NCBI GenBank assembly: GCA_039923455.1
Contig: JBDTCS010000271.1
Location: 1-26,951, forward strand
Direction of reading: 5' to 3'
DNA length: 26,951 nucleotides
Source of the DNA: JBDTCS01 sp039923455
GTDB lineage: Bacteria > Bacteroidota > Ignavibacteria > Palsa-1295
Position numbers and translations under genes: made by a program. Positions 24,201 through 26,951 of this stretch are shown here, piece after piece (the stretch's first letter is position 1; each line of letters begins with the position of its first letter). The notes under the pieces are model-generated. The model saw only the letters and a program-made list of their open reading frames with translations. It was not told where the DNA came from and did no database searches.

Positions 24201-25115
24201 ATTGCTCGGATCGCCAAGATCCGGATCGAAAGCGGGCGCAACGAAGCACTCATTGAGCGTTTCGGTCGTCGACATGTTTGTCACTTTGTGACGAACAAAA
24301 ACCATGTCGCGGAATTTGCCAAAGCTCCAGCTATAGACAACTTCTTGGAAATTCAAATTGAACGGATAACCTGCTGCCGGACGATACTCAGGGTTTGCGG
24401 AGATATCTGCATCGGTATAGATGTTGACAATATCTTCCTGCGAAAGCATCGCCGGAACGGCAGTCTTACCTGCTGGCTTGATCAACGCAGTGAGCTTAGC
24501 AGCATCACGATCGCCTACAGCCGATACGTAATCACCAAAATAAAAATTGCGTTTGATAGTTTTCGATGCTGAAGTATCCCAGATTGGCCAGTTGATATTG
24601 CGATCCGGAACGTATGGAGAAGGTGCTCCGACAAAATGTCCTGAATACTTATCATAGCGAGAGCTGAGATACGAAATGTACTTCGAATCGTAGTTCGACC
24701 CGTTGTCCGCATCGTTTATTTCCCCCGGACTGTACCAACCGGCACCCGAGTTCGGATTGTAGCCGAGCTCGCAAAGCTTTTGCTTGCGCCCTTGAATCTC
24801 CTTCTTCGTTGCGAACCAAAGGCCTTCACCGAAGATGTAAGCATTGCTGCTTCCTCTCGGCCAAAAGAGTCCCTCGGCCTGTCCTTGACCCGAGTTAAAC
24901 AGTACACCTTTGTTCGTCAAATAGAAGAACATGTTACTGTAGTTATTCGTCTGTCGGAAGAAGCGCTGTGGTGTATTGTCCCCGCCCTTCTTAGTGCGCG
25001 GCACAGGCCGAGCATGCGAGTCAGAAACCGACACACCGATCAGAATAAGAGCGCACAAGCTTAGCGCGACTCTCTTTGCGATGGATAAGCGAAACGATGA
25101 TCTTTGCAACGTCAT
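21267..25115 (-). CDS. Giant exported protein with FnIII and type IX sorting-like C-terminus
   Basis: The 1282-residue protein begins with a clear signal peptide (RVALSLCALILIGVSVSDSHA). Residues about 60-500 are an unassigned domain rich in Asn, Tyr and Trp. Residues about 510-670 contain an FnIII-like fold (PPEVPNLHTQSLDKAILVTWD ... GVKYYYYLIAYDEYD). It includes an EF-hand-like loop DDNHDGTLLASE at 623-634. After a long beta-rich middle, residues about 1150-1282 start with QVVPNPYVV and contain IEIYSLAGDLIKTLEHNG and WNLL. That order matches type A sorting domains of type IX secretion, although the extreme C-terminus is atypical. It follows the TonB receptor (110-nt gap) and precedes the PorV-like gene. 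It is probably surface-displayed; molecular function is unknown. Confidence 0.85.
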   Translation of the reverse strand: MTLQRSSFRLSIAKRVALSLCALILIGVSVSDSHARPVPRTKKGGDNTPQRFFRQTNNYSNMFFYLTNKGVLFNSGQGQAEGLFWPRGSSNAYIFGEGLWFATKKEIQGRKQKLCELGYNPNSGAGWYSPGEINDADNGSNYDSKYISYLSSRYDKYSGHFVGAPSPYVPDRNINWPIWDTSASKTIKRNFYFGDYVSAVGDRDAAKLTALIKPAGKTAVPAMLSQEDIVNIYTDADISANPEYRPAAGYPFNLNFQEVVYSWSFGKFRDMVFVRHKVTNMSTTETLNECFVAPAFDPDLGDPSNDHNTFLADADSTTTKTNVGLAEPYRSHPSLLNMGYQWSGQENGQEYGQVGFAFLESPVVNPSNGQIIENSDSANHNGYGPQGYQQLGLTTFQKWTIQNDPSTQDLRYDFVSSGVHNTDKTTAGDMRLLFATGPFTLPPGKSVETTIAIGIALSSSKNQQTNTDSLIRLMAFAQQVFNNPVVKTAKDSVGNLDTVSYVVNHFLAPVPPEVPNLHTQSLDKAILVTWDSVADLSVDPLNIGASATLNFMGYQLYRTTRSDHDSTIRPDGVNPVVKLGEWSLYDLRQDTLFDAKGKVKGFKYTRTNKTPHAIPHSYLDVGDDNHDGTLLASENLINGVKYYYYLIAYDEYDSVNNVGPLYTAIVPPKNFVSEMPTKPPFVNVPVNLQLSDLGCAGAGIKALSIEIADTGKFVQLFSNDTIGFTFQPRWTEYTPTFLHQSPLQIYVDLNELRKDTADYIIDKIVAGVTVHDTIHRRGNEHITYEKNFNPNASPVIIPYNFASGLVEQVPGQQTDSTFSGRFSTDNTTFAPYELVDQSFRVLVDYTFTQLKAPYRVKSIGFNTPSGANAANIVRLSNRTFHAPAGAALDFNNIDTSLTRPSFLGSLGEASYEISFGDPMQLSQADDEEFDTVSKSLVHVTSLVDPASKATFNPDVLPMTIVSKTHCNAPLQLIRPGKTNDITVELDCRYYTSGKCAANGFPSASDPDTMKVPIPGKFAVDAWHYADANQTSHSSPSFFQRTTSNLYYPNWGNGNNDGGKNKWHVAVHRIRLAGAEIILNAPGIQDAATTGDTTASAANQFADFKSGDKLTVEFSGQAKGVPFPGTQFTLYTGSANPTNFADASLYQGSILDQVQVVPNPYVVTHLGQTSTDNAKLYFTRLPPRCTIEIYSLAGDLIKTLEHNGYASSSVTTGIGTTTTSYDYSQLGDRAALEEWNLLSEGRQRIGSQVLIARIVAKDPNTLAIIGETTTKFAVVLGGFRIVR

Positions 25116-25171
25116 ACTATTGATGATTCAGAAAAACCAAAAACTTCAAATATTAGCATCCTGTCTTGCCA

Positions 25172-25216
25172 GACGAATTCGTCGGCGAGCGTCTGTTCAG
25201 AATTCCTTTCCTGAAC
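25172..25216 (-). promoter_or_regulatory. Inverted repeats in the receptor / giant-protein gap
   Basis: The 110-nt gap holds the perfect 12-nt palindrome GACGAATTCGTC (25172-25183). It also holds a hairpin GTTCAG/CTGAAC (25195-25200, 25211-25216, 10-nt loop). Read on the minus strand they start about 10 nt after the receptor stop, and T-rich sequence follows 30 nt later. Weak terminator or processing site; no promoter for the next gene could be called. Confidence 0.35.
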
Positions 25217-25225
25217 GCAACCGAA

Positions 25226-26951
25226 TTAGAATCGGAACGACACGTTGAAGAAAAAGCGACGCGGAGTTTGATAACTGGTGCGTCGTGAAAATCCGTCTTT
25301 GCGAAGCTGTGTGTACATAGTCTGCTGCTCATCCAAGCTGACCTTACCATCATGGTTCAGATCTGCAAGTGGATTATAGAGCAACTTACCGAATGCATCC
25401 AACTGATTGCCAAACGTGGCCGCGAGGCTATTGGTCGGATTGTTGTAATATTCCTGTGTACCCAAGAACTTGCCGTTCGAACCGTCGTTGTCGCCTTGAC
25501 CGGTCGTTGGATAGACGAAGAGTGCTTCCGTTCTGTTGAACAGATTCGTTACTTCGAGCTGAAGGTCAAGGAACATGGTGTTCATGCTCTCACCAAAGAT
25601 ATCCGCAAATGGGATCGTACGCGTGAGCGCAGCATCGGTTTGAAAATACGCCGGCTCACGATCGCCGTTATACTCACCAATCTGCTTGCCGCGTTGATCG
25701 AAGCGAGTGTACGGTGTGCCGGAAGCATACTCTGTCGTAGAGTTAAAGCTGAAGAACTGCAAGAACTTTGTACCAAAGAGACTTGGGCCTTCACCGCGTC
25801 CGAAGTTCACATCAAGAATGAACTGCGCGACATGCGTCTTGTCATAATCGAGATAGAACGGTGTCAGCGGAAGCACAGCTTGCTCAGAGTTCGGATCGTA
25901 GTTGATAAGTGCACCATAGTTCGAAGTTGCTGTCGCCGAAGTACCCTTCGCAACCGAATAGGTATAGTTGAGTCGAGCAGAATAGTTATTGGCCATTCGC
26001 TTCTCGAGCGTCAACTGCAAGCTGCGTGAATTGCCATACTGATCATCCGAATACAGCGTGTAACCAATCGGAAGCAGCGGACCGCTGATGCGCTGCAAGC
26101 CCGCGAGATTGCGAAGATCTTTGTACACACCGTTCACACTCATTGCGAACACATCACTCAACTGTGAATTGAAACCGACCGAGATCTCTTTCGTGCGCTC
26201 AGCTTTCAACGCACCATTACCAACGATCTGGTTACCGCGAGCAAATACCTGCCCGAGATTACCGCCGGTGTTCGAAAGAACATCCGTAAGAAGTGGTGAT
26301 TTGAAATACCAGTTGTAGTTAAAGTTAAACGTGGTCTGCTCCGTAACAGCATAGGTAATGCCCAAACGCGGGCTGAGCTGCGTCTGCACCGGCGAGTTTC
26401 CAACGTTATAGACTTGGATCGTATCGGGCTTGCCATTAACAATCGTGATCTGGCGATTCACGGGATCGTATGGATTGGTGATGTTACGCGATGAACCCGA
26501 GTTGAAAATGTCGAAGCGAAGACCGGGCTGGAATGTGATATCCGAGAACTCCATCTTGTCCTGCACATAGATATCGGCCATCAGGGGCTTCACATCAAAA
26601 GAATCGCGGAATGGATTCGGATCCCATGGAAGATCGTTGCTCTGTGAAGCGAGGTGATACAAATGACCCTCGACACCAGTACTGAGAAAGTGTTGCCCGA
26701 TCTGCTGATTGTATTTTGCGTCGACCTGAATCTGGTTGTTGTCATTGATGCTAAAGCCTGCAGTATTTCCAGCCACAACAAAGGTGTTTGCAAGACCGTA
26801 CGCGTTATTCGTCGAGTTGGTGATCGGGGGTCCTTCCACATGTCCGGTAAGTGGGTTGATACCTGCTGCGTTCAGCGTCAATATCTGCGCAGGGTTGCTT
26901 GGATCCGGAATCTGACGACTAACCGGAGTATAGATATCAATAATACCATCC
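25226..26951 (-). CDS. TonB-dependent receptor, C-terminal part (5' end outside window)
   Basis: The frame is open to the window edge, so about 574 C-terminal residues are visible and the plug domain and signal peptide are missing. The visible part is an outer-membrane beta-barrel of the Oar/OmpR-like TonB receptor type: SPRLGITYAVTEQTTFNFNYNWYFKSPLL, ALKAERTKEISVGFNSQLSD and NYSARLNYTYSVAKG are recurrent strand motifs of that family. It ends in FFFNVSFRF with a terminal Phe, the usual barrel-assembly signal. Near the end lies the EF-hand-like loop DLNHDGKVSLDE (25328-25363). It may import a large substrate or act as a surface anchor for the exported protein encoded next. The ligand is unknown. 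An internal TTG at 26881 is not a real start. Confidence 0.9.
   Translation of the reverse strand, partial: DGIIDIYTPVSRQIPDPSNPAQILTLNAAGINPLTGHVEGPPITNSTNNAYGLANTFVVAGNTAGFSINDNNQIQVDAKYNQQIGQHFLSTGVEGHLYHLASQSNDLPWDPNPFRDSFDVKPLMADIYVQDKMEFSDITFQPGLRFDIFNSGSSRNITNPYDPVNRQITIVNGKPDTIQVYNVGNSPVQTQLSPRLGITYAVTEQTTFNFNYNWYFKSPLLTDVLSNTGGNLGQVFARGNQIVGNGALKAERTKEISVGFNSQLSDVFAMSVNGVYKDLRNLAGLQRISGPLLPIGYTLYSDDQYGNSRSLQLTLEKRMANNYSARLNYTYSVAKGTSATATSNYGALINYDPNSEQAVLPLTPFYLDYDKTHVAQFILDVNFGRGEGPSLFGTKFLQFFSFNSTTEYASGTPYTRFDQRGKQIGEYNGDREPAYFQTDAALTRTIPFADIFGESMNTMFLDLQLEVTNLFNRTEALFVYPTTGQGDNDGSNGKFLGTQEYYNNPTNSLAATFGNQLDAFGKLLYNPLADLNHDGKVSLDEQQTMYTQLRKDGFSRRTSYQTPRRFFFNVSFRF

Noticed and set aside
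1..26951. Mobile elements, CRISPR arrays and prophage genes
   Set aside because: No transposase, integrase, phage structural gene, terminal inverted repeat or regularly spaced repeat array was found on either strand.

Overview
The window (about 27 kb, moderate GC) looks like the chromosome of a Gram-negative member of the FCB group, near Bacteroidota / Ignavibacteria / Kapabacteria. I infer this from a PorV/PorQ-type outer-membrane protein, a GWxTD-domain protein, a PD40 + OmpA protein resembling PorE of type IX secretion, a TonB-dependent receptor next to a giant exported protein with a sorting-like C-terminus, LPS-type acyl- and glycosyltransferases, and an almost complete lack of Shine-Dalgarno sequences. 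A single-genome assignment is inference. No IS element, phage gene or CRISPR array is visible.

Layout. (1) 8-5596, minus strand: the translation/transcription operon rimP-nusA-infB-rbfA. The infB leader (3274-3370) folds into a nested hairpin whose outer 11-bp stem covers both the Shine-Dalgarno sequence and the start codon. (2) 5635-7215, minus: an exported PD40/OmpA envelope protein, separated by a strong terminator hairpin from tRNA-Cys(GCA) at 7348-7418. (3) 7535-8350, minus: a short-chain dehydrogenase. It diverges from (4) 8498-12643, plus: two ABC-2 exporter pairs (ATPase-permease, ATPase-permease). This is the only plus-strand block and it ends in a convergent hairpin. (5) 12666-15208, minus: an Nramp metal transporter fused to a universal-stress domain, overlapping a PduO-type cobalamin adenosyltransferase by 4 nt. 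(6) 15281-18308, minus: two small unknown proteins, a TsaC-type tRNA-modification enzyme, a GT9 heptosyltransferase and an LpxL-type acyltransferase. (7) 18333-26951, minus: an exported-protein block of GWxTD protein, PorV-like protein, 1282-residue FnIII/sorting-domain protein and TonB-dependent receptor (cut by the window end).

How they work together. Blocks 6 and 7 and the OmpA protein serve the outer membrane: lipid A and core sugar assembly, receptor-mediated uptake, and probably type IX-like export. The receptor, giant protein, PorV and GWxTD genes run in the same direction with only hairpin-bearing gaps. Two of them carry near-identical EF-hand-like loops, so a calcium-linked surface module is a plausible, untested reading. 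The other standout is the infB leader: the only strong Shine-Dalgarno sequence I see in the window is the one that is sequestered.
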